Origin: Bacteroidota bacterium
Lineage (GTDB): Bacteria; Bacteroidota; Bacteroidia; Bacteroidales; VadinHA17
NCBI GenBank assembly: GCA_011050615.1
Contig: DRFJ01000014.1
Span: 1-64,000 of the forward strand
Length of the DNA stretch: 64,000 nt
Direction of reading: 5' to 3'
Shown here: positions 10,272-18,940 of the stretch, one piece after another
Layout of the letters: the number at the start of each line of letters is the position of its first letter
Numbering within the stretch: the first letter of the stretch is position 1
The notes under the pieces: model-generated
Databases searched by the model: none
What the model saw: only the letters and a program-made list of their open reading frames with translations
What the model was told of the DNA's origin: nothing
Position numbers and translations under genes: made by a program

Positions 10272-10628
10272 GGCTTTTGATTTTAATTTTAAACTTTGGT
10301 GCATTGTTTTTTTCTTTTCTCACTTATAAGACCTGTAAATTCCCGGACACCCTATCCGTATTCATATTTTGCAGAAAATATTTTTTGCAGGCAATCTGGG
10401 ATACAGCCTTTTTTGAGACTATATACTTACTTCAAGTTAGGTCTTGCCCTGTCAGGTGCGGGGAGTACTCCTGCCGAACTATTTGTTTAGAGTTTGTCGA
10501 AGCAAGCCAGTGTGGGGTTTAGGTGGCGGGCCTGGCAAACAGTCCTTAAAGTTATGTTAATGCAAAGCCGCGGTATCAGGGGTGCTGTTCAGTCCTTTTA
10601 ATTGTACCGGTATTTTTTCAAGCAGGTA

Positions 10629-11192
10629 TCAGACAGTCATTATATCAGTTTCCCTGGCCTCTACTATTTCATCCACTTTCTTAACGTACTCGTCTGTGAG
10701 ATCCTGGACATTATCCTCGGCAATTTTTTCTGTATCTTCGGCAAGGCCTTCTTTCAGCAGTTTTTTAAGTTCATCATTGGCCCATTTACGTGAATTACGC
10801 ACACTAATCTTGGCCAGTTCACCTTCATTTTTTACCATTTTTACCAGTTGGGTCCTTCTTTCTTCTGTAAGAGGTGGCACATTGATCCTGATTAATTCCC
10901 CGTTATTTATGGGTGTGAGACCAATATTAGCGGCCATGATAGCTTTTTCTATGGGGCCGAGCATGGTTTTTTCCCAGGGTTGAACGATTATTGATTTTGC
11001 ATCAGGTGTGTTGATATTCGATACCTGGTTGAGTGGTGTGTTAACACCGTAGTAATCAACCTTTATACCATCCAGGAGGGCCGGTGTTGCCTTACCTGCT
11101 CTCAGTTTTGAAAGCTCGGTTTCGAGATGCCTGATGGCACCATTCATCCTGTCTGTGGTTTCTTCCATTATGATTTCTATCTCTTCATTCAT
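10629..11192 (-). CDS. frr: ribosome recycling factor
   Basis: LRAGKATPALLDGIKVDYYG, PLTEERRTQLVK; adjacent to pyrH. Confidence 0.96.
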   Translation of the reverse strand: MNEEIEIIMEETTDRMNGAIRHLETELSKLRAGKATPALLDGIKVDYYGVNTPLNQVSNINTPDAKSIIVQPWEKTMLGPIEKAIMAANIGLTPINNGELIRINVPPLTEERRTQLVKMVKNEGELAKISVRNSRKWANDELKKLLKEGLAEDTEKIAEDNVQDLTDEYVKKVDEIVEARETDIMTV

Positions 11193-11261
11193 ACCGGTAA
11201 TTTTAATATTATGACTGTTTGCCAGTTAACAAATTTAAAAAAAATCTGTAAAAACAGCATT

Positions 11262-11978
11262 TTACCCGTCGTATATGATTGTTCCCACATTTTCCCCCCT
11301 TACAACCTTCAAGAGATTTCCGGGGGTGTTCATATCAAAGACGATAATTGGCATTTTGTTTTCACGGCACATGGTGAAGGCTGTCTGGTCCATAACGGCA
11401 AGCTGTCTTGAAATCACTTCCTCAAAAGAGATATGCTCAAATTTTTCAGCTTTATCTGTCTTTTCCGGATCATCTGAATATACACCGTCAACCCGTGTTC
11501 CCTTGAGCAAGGCTTCACAGCCTGTTTCTACGGCCCTCAGGGCTGCTGCGGTATCGGTAGTAAAAAAAGGATTACCCGTGCCGCCTGCCAGGAGGCATAC
11601 AATTCCCTGCCTCATTGCCTCTGACACACGATCCCTTTTGTAAAGTTCTCCGACGGGCTCCATTCTTACCGATGTGAACAGCCTGGCATTGCAGCCTGCC
11701 GAGCGGAGTTCACTTTCCAGTGCAAGACTGTTAATAACTGTTGCGAGCATTCCCATCTGGTCTCCTTTCACCCTGTCGAAACCCGCCTTGATGCCTTGCA
11801 GGCCCCTGAATATGTTTCCTCCACCCATGACTATCCCTGTTTCAATTCCTGAATCAACCAGTTCCATTATCTGTTTACCGTAGTAAGCAAGCCTTTCAGG
11901 GTCGATGCTGCTGCTGCCGGCACCCTGGAGCGATTCTCCACTGAGCTTCAGTAATATTCTCTTATATTTATATTGCAT
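11262..11978 (-). CDS. pyrH: UMP kinase
   Basis: YKRILLKLSGESL, GGGNIFRG, AGGTGNPFFTTDTAAALRA. Confidence 0.97.
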   Translation of the reverse strand: MQYKYKRILLKLSGESLQGAGSSSIDPERLAYYGKQIMELVDSGIETGIVMGGGNIFRGLQGIKAGFDRVKGDQMGMLATVINSLALESELRSAGCNARLFTSVRMEPVGELYKRDRVSEAMRQGIVCLLAGGTGNPFFTTDTAAALRAVETGCEALLKGTRVDGVYSDDPEKTDKAEKFEHISFEEVISRQLAVMDQTAFTMCRENKMPIIVFDMNTPGNLLKVVRGENVGTIIYDG

Positions 11979-12196
11979 TTTATTATCCGGGTAGATTTTA
12001 GTATTTTAATAATTGCTTATTTCTTTGTGTTCTCAGCTCAAATGTTGCCAGAGGCAATTATCAAAAATAATAATTTTACTTATATAACGTGATTCATAAA
12101 TAATAGCTTAAAAGAGTGAGCCTAAAAATGAAAAAATGTATTTATTTGCAGATGGCTTAAAGGCTATTAAAATTTACGGGAAAATATTCATTATAG

Positions 12197-13606
12197 ATGA
12201 AAAACACTTATTTCAACCTGGTTGAACAAACTTTCTATTTTCCCCAGGAGGGATTTGATCTGATAGACGGGTATCTCACTTTTTACGGTGTGTCACTTAA
12301 ATATCTGATTGAAAAATACGGTACCCCTTTCAGGCTGATTTACCTGCCCAGAATTGGAGACCAGATAAAGAAATCCAGGAATTTGTTCAACAGGGCAATT
12401 AAGTCGACTGGGTATAAGGGGGCATATCATTTCTGCTATTGTACAAAATGCTGCCATTTTCATCATGTCGTGAGTGCGGCACTAAAGCACAATGTTAACC
12501 TTGAAACTTCATCATCTTTTGATATAGACCTCATCGAAAAATTATATAAGAAGGGAGAGATAGACAAGAAAAGGATTATTATACATAACGGCTACAAAAG
12601 TCCTGAATATATAGGAAAGATTCTTGAGTTGCAGAAAATCGGCTTTGTTAATTCAATTATTGTCCTTGACAGCGGGGAAGAGCTTGACCGCATATTGGAA
12701 CAGCCGGGGGATAACAGGGTGAAAGTAGGCATCCGTATGGCTATTGATGAGGAGCCGCAGTCGAGTTATTACACATCAAGACTGGGCTTGCCATATTCTG
12801 AAGTGATGGATTTTTATTTAAATAAGATAAAAGACAATCCCAGGATCGATTTCAGGATGCTGCATTTCTTTGTTGATTCAGGTATTAAGGACAGCCTGTA
12901 TTACTGGGGCGAATTCCAGAAGGCGCTCAAGTTGTACGTGGATTTAAAGGAGGAATCGGAATCACTTAATTCCCTTAACCTCGGGGGAGGCTTCCCTATA
13001 AGGAATCACCTTGGCTTTGAGTATGATTATGAATACATGATACTGGAGATTGTGCGCAACATAAAAGAAACGTGCACTAACGCAGGGATCAGTGACCCGG
13101 ATATTTATACCGAATTCGGCAAATATACAGTTGGTGAAAGCGGTGCAATAATTTTCAAAGTACTGGAACAAAAGCAGCAGAATGATAATGAATTATGGTA
13201 TATAGTGGATAACAGCCTCATGAATACCATCCCCGATGCATGGTCGATGCATGAAAAGTTTATACTCCTTCCGGTAAATAAGTGGTATAATGAGTATACC
13301 AGGGTAAACATTGGCGGCATAAGCTGTGACCACTCGGATTATTATAATTCAGAGGATTTTAACCAGCAGATTTTGCTGCCAAAATATTCAAATGAGGAAG
13401 GTGAACCCCTGTATATTGGTTTCTTCCACACAGGGGCCTACCAGGATTCGATCAGTGGGTACGGCGGAATCAAACACTGCCTGATACCGGCACCAAAGCA
13501 TGTTATTATTGACAGGGATGCCACCGGTAATTTTAAGGACTATGTTTACAGGAATGAACAAACGGTGGATGATATGCTCCATATACTTGGTTATCTCGGA
13601 AAATAA
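12197..13606 (+). CDS. speA: arginine decarboxylase, short Bacteroidetes form (fold III PLP decarboxylase)
   Basis: YHFCYCTKCCHFHHVVSAAL, LHFFVDSGI, NLGGGFPI, EFGKYTVGESGAI; followed by agmatinase. Confidence 0.82.
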   Translation: MKNTYFNLVEQTFYFPQEGFDLIDGYLTFYGVSLKYLIEKYGTPFRLIYLPRIGDQIKKSRNLFNRAIKSTGYKGAYHFCYCTKCCHFHHVVSAALKHNVNLETSSSFDIDLIEKLYKKGEIDKKRIIIHNGYKSPEYIGKILELQKIGFVNSIIVLDSGEELDRILEQPGDNRVKVGIRMAIDEEPQSSYYTSRLGLPYSEVMDFYLNKIKDNPRIDFRMLHFFVDSGIKDSLYYWGEFQKALKLYVDLKEESESLNSLNLGGGFPIRNHLGFEYDYEYMILEIVRNIKETCTNAGISDPDIYTEFGKYTVGESGAIIFKVLEQKQQNDNELWYIVDNSLMNTIPDAWSMHEKFILLPVNKWYNEYTRVNIGGISCDHSDYYNSEDFNQQILLPKYSNEEGEPLYIGFFHTGAYQDSISGYGGIKHCLIPAPKHVIIDRDATGNFKDYVYRNEQTVDDMLHILGYLGK

Positions 13607-14451
13607 TGAGAACATTTGGTAATATAGAGGAGAAATATGCTGTTTATAAAGATTCGGATATCCTGCTGCAGTCCTTTCCATATGATGGCACAAGCACATG
13701 GGGCAAGGGATCTGACAGTGCCTTTGACGCTTTCATCGAAGCATCGGACTATCTCGAACTATATGATATAGAAACTGACTCGGAGGTATTCAGGAAGGGG
13801 ATACACCTCTTACCTGAAATATCGCTGGAAGGTGATCCGGAAGAAGTATACATAAAGATATATGAGCGGACAAGAGAACTCCTGGAGAATGATAAACTAC
13901 TTACCTTCATAGGAGGTGAACATTCTGTGAGCATTGGGATAATAAAAGCCTTCGCTGAAAAATTCAATGATCTTACCGTCTTACATCTTGACGCACATAC
14001 CGATCTGAGACCGGAATACATGGGTTCCCCCTATAATCATGCCTGTGCCATGCATGAGGCATCAAAGAATACAGGGCTTGTACAGGTAGGCATCAGAAGT
14101 ATGGACAGCAGTGAGCTTGAGTTTTTTAACCGTTCAAAATGTATTTTTGCACGGGATATGCATGATAACGATGACTGGATAGGCAGGGTACTCCCGCTCC
14201 TGGGAAGGGATGTATATATAAGTGTTGATATGGATGTATTTGATCCTTCCATTATGCCGGCTACAGGTACTCCTGAGCCCGGTGGCATGACATGGTACCA
14301 GGCTCTTAAGCTTTTGAGGAGGGTTTTTGCAGGAAGCAATGTGAGGGGTTTTGACCTGGTTGAGCTGGCGCCCCTGGATCAGATGAAGGCACCTGCTTTC
14401 ATGATGGTAAAATTGTATTATAAAATGTTAAGCTATAAATATTATGGATAA
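13606..14451 (+). CDS. speB: agmatinase
   Basis: Ureohydrolase motifs GGEHSVSIG, LDAHTDLRPEY, SVDMDVFDPSIMPATGTPEPGG. Confidence 0.93.
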   Translation: MRTFGNIEEKYAVYKDSDILLQSFPYDGTSTWGKGSDSAFDAFIEASDYLELYDIETDSEVFRKGIHLLPEISLEGDPEEVYIKIYERTRELLENDKLLTFIGGEHSVSIGIIKAFAEKFNDLTVLHLDAHTDLRPEYMGSPYNHACAMHEASKNTGLVQVGIRSMDSSELEFFNRSKCIFARDMHDNDDWIGRVLPLLGRDVYISVDMDVFDPSIMPATGTPEPGGMTWYQALKLLRRVFAGSNVRGFDLVELAPLDQMKAPAFMMVKLYYKMLSYKYYG

Positions 14452-15415
14452 GGGAATAATCAGTGAATTTATAGAAGAACATTTCAGGCATTTCAATGCT
14501 GCCAGCCTGCTTGATGCCTCACGGGCATACAGGGAGCAGATTGATAAGGGTGCCAGGATGATGATTACTCTGGCAGGGGCCATGAGTACTGCGGAACTGG
14601 GTAAATCTCTCGCTGAAATGATCAGGCAGGACAAGGTTCATATAATTACCTGCACCGGGGCCAACCTGGAAGAGGATGTGTTCAACCTGGTGGCCCATAC
14701 TCATTATAAACGCATACCCGGATACAGGAGCCTGAGTGCCCGGGAGGAGGCCGAACTTCTGGAAAATCATTTCAACAGGGTGACCGATACATGTATCCCT
14801 GAAGAGGAAGCAATGAGGAGGATAGAGAAATTCCTGATGAAGGCCTGGGAAAAGGCAAACAATAGCGGGAAGCGCTATTTCCCCCATGAATATTTTTTCA
14901 GTATACTAAAAGGCGGTGATCTAAGGGATTATTACGAGATTGATCCATCCGATTCATGGCTGCTTGCGGCAGCTGAAAAAAACCTGCCTATTATAGTCCC
15001 GGGCTGGGAAGATTCGACATGTGGTAATTTTTTTGCTTCTCATTGCATAAGAGGCCTGTATAACACATCAATTGTCCGTTCAGGGATTGAATACATGATG
15101 ATGCTTGCCGGGTGGTACCGTGATAACTCGGCTGACGGGATAGGCTTTTTCCAGATCGGGGGCGGTATAGCGGGTGATTTCCCCATATGTGTCGTTCCGA
15201 TGCTGCACCAGGACCTCCGGCTTGATGATATCCCCGTGTGGTCATATTTTTGCCAGATAAGTGATTCAACCACAAGTTATGGATCCTATTCGGGTGCCGT
15301 ACCCAATGAGAAGATAACCTGGGGCAAGCTGGCTCCGGAAACACCAAAATTCATTATTGAGTCGGATGCAACGATTGTTGCACCACTGATGTTTGCCTAT
15401 ATAATGGGGTGGTAA
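14444..15415 (+). CDS. deoxyhypusine synthase-family protein (possible homospermidine/spermidine-forming enzyme)
   Basis: LAGAMSTAELG, ITCTGANLEEDV, PGWEDSTCGN, TWGK (position of the catalytic Lys in DHS). Confidence 0.85.
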   Translation: MDKGIISEFIEEHFRHFNAASLLDASRAYREQIDKGARMMITLAGAMSTAELGKSLAEMIRQDKVHIITCTGANLEEDVFNLVAHTHYKRIPGYRSLSAREEAELLENHFNRVTDTCIPEEEAMRRIEKFLMKAWEKANNSGKRYFPHEYFFSILKGGDLRDYYEIDPSDSWLLAAAEKNLPIIVPGWEDSTCGNFFASHCIRGLYNTSIVRSGIEYMMMLAGWYRDNSADGIGFFQIGGGIAGDFPICVVPMLHQDLRLDDIPVWSYFCQISDSTTSYGSYSGAVPNEKITWGKLAPETPKFIIESDATIVAPLMFAYIMGW

Positions 15416-15441
15416 TTCCGGCGAAAAGCAGGAATACTAAA

Positions 15442-15473
15442 AAAAGCCGTTAACCCTGAGGCTAACGGCTTTT
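15442..15473. terminator. bidirectional intrinsic terminator between the spe operon and tsf
   Basis: AAAAGCCGTTA ... TAACGGCTTTT. Confidence 0.88.
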
Positions 15474-15494
15474 ATATTGTATCTTTCTTGCAGA

Positions 15495-16325
15495 CTAATC
15501 GTTAAGGGTATATCTTTTGAATTCTGTAACGGTGAGTTCTTTATCCGCGGAATTAAGATATTGCCTGATAGTTTGTTTATTGTCTTTAACGAAGTCCTGG
15601 TTGAGCAGGGTATTTTCCTTGAAAAACTTGCCCAGTTTACCCATGGAAATTTTTTCGAGCAGGTCTTCAGGTTTTCCTTCACGTCTTGCCTGTTCCTTCC
15701 CGATTTCCAGTTCCCTGTCGATATCTTGCTGTTTGACGTCATTTTTATCAACAGCCAGGGGATTCATTGCAGCTATTTGCATGGCAACATCCTTATAAAC
15801 CTGCTGGTCCATTCCCTGCCTGTTAAAACCGGCAAGTGTGGCCAGTCTGTTACCGGGGTGAATATATGAATGGACATGCTCAGCCCTTATAAAATCATAG
15901 TATGATAATTCCAGTTTTTCACCTATGATACCTACCTGTTCAACTATCTTATCTGAAATTTTCACACCGTCGAGCTCGGCATTTTTCAGCTCCTCTATAT
16001 TTTCAGCTTTTTTATCAAGTGCTATATCCAGGATATCATTTGCAAGTTTTTCGAAGTCTGCATTTTTAGCGACAAAGTCAGTTTCACAGTTAAGCACTAT
16101 CATAGCACCGAATTTCCCATCATCGGTAGTGCGGGCAAGAACAACTCCCTCACCTGCTTCACGGTCGGCACGTTTACTGGCAACAGCCTGACCTTTTTTC
16201 CTGATTACTTCAACAGCTTTGTCAAAGTTGCCAGCAGCTTCCTGGAGGGCATTTTTACAGTCCATCATTCCTGCTCCTGTCATTCTTCTGAGTTTTGCTA
16301 CATCAGCAGCACTTATTGAGGCCAT
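15495..16325 (-). CDS. tsf: elongation factor Ts
   Basis: AKLRRMTGAGMMDCKNALQEAAGNFDKAVEVIRKKG. Confidence 0.97.
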   Translation of the reverse strand: MASISAADVAKLRRMTGAGMMDCKNALQEAAGNFDKAVEVIRKKGQAVASKRADREAGEGVVLARTTDDGKFGAMIVLNCETDFVAKNADFEKLANDILDIALDKKAENIEELKNAELDGVKISDKIVEQVGIIGEKLELSYYDFIRAEHVHSYIHPGNRLATLAGFNRQGMDQQVYKDVAMQIAAMNPLAVDKNDVKQQDIDRELEIGKEQARREGKPEDLLEKISMGKLGKFFKENTLLNQDFVKDNKQTIRQYLNSADKELTVTEFKRYTLND

Positions 16326-16356
16326 ATCTTATTTTTTTTTATTACTGATTAATATT

Positions 16357-17232
16357 TTATTCATCAAAATCGTTGCCGTACAATTCTTCGGTTTTTTTCT
16401 TTGAGTCGGATATTTTCACTTCTTCTTCTCCCTCCTCCTCCTCATCAATATCTTCTGCTTTTACTGATCTGATCTTTTTAGCCGAAGCTTTTGGATCCCT
16501 TGATGATCTTTTTTCCTTACCGTCTGATTCTTTTTCCCGTTCAGTTTTTCTTTCATTAAGTCCCTCCTCAACAGCTTTACACAAGATATCTACAATCAGT
16601 GCTATTGATTTTGAGGCGTCATCATTAGCCGGTATGGGAAAATCAACAGATTTGGGATCAGAATTGGTATCGACCATTGCAATTACGGGTATACCCAGTT
16701 TTTTTGCTTCCCTTACGGCAATATATTCCTTTGTTATATCCACCACGAAAAGTGCAGCGGGCAGCCTGGTAAGGTCGGCTATGCTGCCAAGCATTTTTTC
16801 GAGCTTGGCTCGCTGTCGTGTAATCTGAAGCTTTTCTCTTTTCGACATGTTATCAAAAGTGCCGTCTGTGGCCATTTTGTCGATAGACGACATTTTCTTG
16901 ACGGCCTTGCGTATAGTGGGGAAATTGGTAAGCATACCACCCGGCCAGCGTTCAGTAACATAAGGCATGTTTACCTGTTTTACCCTTTCGGCAACTATGT
17001 CCTTGGCCTGTTTTTTGGTTGCTACAAATAAAATTTTCTTACCTGATTTTGCTATCTGCTTCATTGCAGATGCCGCTTCTTCGAGTTTTCGTTCGGTCTT
17101 TTCAAGGTCGATGATATGAATCCCGTTGCGTTCCATGAAAATGTATGGAGACATTGCGGGGTTCCATTTTCTTTTAAGGTGCCCGAAATGAACACCTGCA
17201 TCTAGCAGATCGTTAAAATTTGTTCTTGACAT
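16357..17232 (-). CDS. rpsB: 30S ribosomal protein S2 with a charged C-terminal tail
   Basis: DLLDAGVHFGHLKRKWNPAMSPYI; VPYVTERWPGGMLTNF. Confidence 0.97.
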   Translation of the reverse strand: MSRTNFNDLLDAGVHFGHLKRKWNPAMSPYIFMERNGIHIIDLEKTERKLEEAASAMKQIAKSGKKILFVATKKQAKDIVAERVKQVNMPYVTERWPGGMLTNFPTIRKAVKKMSSIDKMATDGTFDNMSKREKLQITRQRAKLEKMLGSIADLTRLPAALFVVDITKEYIAVREAKKLGIPVIAMVDTNSDPKSVDFPIPANDDASKSIALIVDILCKAVEEGLNERKTEREKESDGKEKRSSRDPKASAKKIRSVKAEDIDEEEEGEEEVKISDSKKKTEELYGNDFDE

Positions 17233-17329
17233 TATGAATTTTTAAAGTTTACATTCTGTTTATCAATTGCATAGTAGTTCGGTGGACGAAGTCAATGCAA
17301 TTTAGATACTAAACATGCATCTATATTTA

Positions 17330-17716
17330 TTAGCGTTTGCTGAACTGGAATCTCTTGCGGGCTTTCGGTTGTCCGGGTTTTTTCCTTTCCACCTGCCTCG
17401 GATCCCTTGTCATAAATCCTTCTGCCTTAAGTGCCGGCTTGTGCTCTTCGTTGATCTTTACAAGAGCCCTTGAAATTCCAAGCCTCAATGCTTCAGCCTG
17501 CCCCATTGACCCTCCGCCGTTCAGGCTTACCCTGATGTCATATTTATCGGTTAGGTTAAGGAGATTAAGTGGTTGCATTACAATATACTGTAGTGTTTTG
17601 GCCGGGAAATATTCCTGATAATCCTTATTGTTGACAGTAATCTGCCCCTTGCCATCAGAAAGATATACCCTTGCTATGGCCGACTTCCTTCTTCCTATGG
17701 TATTGATAATTTCCAT
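17330..17716 (-). CDS. rpsI: 30S ribosomal protein S9
   Basis: GRRKSAIARVYL; C-terminal KPGQPKARKRFQFSKR. Confidence 0.98.
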   Translation of the reverse strand: MEIINTIGRRKSAIARVYLSDGKGQITVNNKDYQEYFPAKTLQYIVMQPLNLLNLTDKYDIRVSLNGGGSMGQAEALRLGISRALVKINEEHKPALKAEGFMTRDPRQVERKKPGQPKARKRFQFSKR

Positions 17717-18175
17717 TTATAATTTTATTTTATCTAATTCAATTTTTCTTGGCTTCTGAGCTTCCTGCTCGTGCTTGTCTCCGGTGTATACATACAGGTT
17801 CTTGAAGATAGTTCTTCCAAGCCTGTTTCTTGGCAGCATACCCCGAATGGCATTCTCAACAATCCTCTCGGGATGTTTTTTGTAAAGTTCTGCTGCCACA
17901 ACGGATTTCTGTCCGCCGGGATACCCCGTATGCCTTATATATTCCTTGTGGTCCCACTTACTTCCTGTCATCACTACCTTGTCAGCATTTATTATGATAA
18001 CATTATCACCACAATCAACATGGGGAGTAAAATCCGGTTTATGTTTTCCTCTGATAAGCTTTGCAACCTGTGATGCGAGACGACCCAGTATCTCTCCTTC
18101 AGCATCCACCAGGAGCCATTCCTTATTCACCGTCGCTTTATTAGCCGATATGGTCTTGTAGCTGTTGGTATTCAC
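17717..18175 (-). CDS. rplM: 50S ribosomal protein L13
   Basis: WLLVDAEGEILGRLASQVAKLIRGKHKPDFTPHVDCGD. Confidence 0.98.
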   Translation of the reverse strand: MNTNSYKTISANKATVNKEWLLVDAEGEILGRLASQVAKLIRGKHKPDFTPHVDCGDNVIIINADKVVMTGSKWDHKEYIRHTGYPGGQKSVVAAELYKKHPERIVENAIRGMLPRNRLGRTIFKNLYVYTGDKHEQEAQKPRKIELDKIKL

Positions 18176-18394
18176 GTTCTTTTGTTTTAATCCTTACTAT
18201 TATATTTTCCTAATATCCTGTATTTTCGGGTGTGCAAAAGTACAATAATATTTTGTAAAAAAGAATAATATGCGGATTAAATTAGCCTATATCCGGTTTA
18301 TTCACCAAAAAATTATTTCAGTAAGTGCCTGTTTTTTGGTTTTTTTTCTTTTTGATAAATTCTTAATCTTTGACCTGTAGAAAATACATACAAA

Positions 18395-18916
18395 ATGACA
18401 GACCATGTGAAGAGGTTAGGCAGGGATTTTTTTTCAGGGGATGTACTTCAGGTGGCTCCTGCTTTACCGGGAAAGTACCTGTGTGTGCCTGGCACTGATG
18501 GAGTTCCCTCCAGATATATGATAACCGAAGTTGAGGCCTATCGTGGCGAGGAAGACGAAGCCTGTCATGTAAGCAGGGGGCGTACCGCAAGGACCGAAAT
18601 AATGTATCACAGGGGAGGCTTTATCTACGTTTATTTTATTTATGGCATGTATTGGATGTTCAATATTGTTACTGCTGAAGAGGGAATTCCGCAGGCGGTT
18701 CTCCTGCGGGGCATCAGCGGTTTTTACGGACCGGGCAGGTTAACAAAGCACCTGAAAATTGATGGCTCATATTATGGGGAAGATATAGCCCATTCAGAAA
18801 GGATATGGCTGGAAGACCATGGAACAAAGGTGGATGTTGCGAAGGGCAGACGTATAGGGATTGATTATGCAGGGACATACTGGCGGGATATTGAATGGAG
18901 ATTTTATATCAGGTAA
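18395..18916 (+). CDS. 3-methyladenine DNA glycosylase (AAG/MPG family)
   Basis: ITEVEAYRGEEDEACHVSRGRTARTEIMYHRGGFIYVYFIYGMYWMFNIV. Confidence 0.93.
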   Translation: MTDHVKRLGRDFFSGDVLQVAPALPGKYLCVPGTDGVPSRYMITEVEAYRGEEDEACHVSRGRTARTEIMYHRGGFIYVYFIYGMYWMFNIVTAEEGIPQAVLLRGISGFYGPGRLTKHLKIDGSYYGEDIAHSERIWLEDHGTKVDVAKGRRIGIDYAGTYWRDIEWRFYIR

Positions 18917-18940
18917 AGGCATTTTCAATATATTTACATT

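Noticed and set aside
10305-10628. Long spacer between the carboxypeptidase-regulatory-like gene and frr
   Set aside because: Searched for a remnant gene or RNA fold; found only generic GC patches and no convincing homology
10582-10983. 133-aa plus-strand ORF antisense to frr
   Set aside because: Shadow ORF; frr is unmistakable
16373-16828. 151-aa plus-strand ORF antisense to rpsB
   Set aside because: Ser/Phe-rich shadow of a conserved gene with no own motifs
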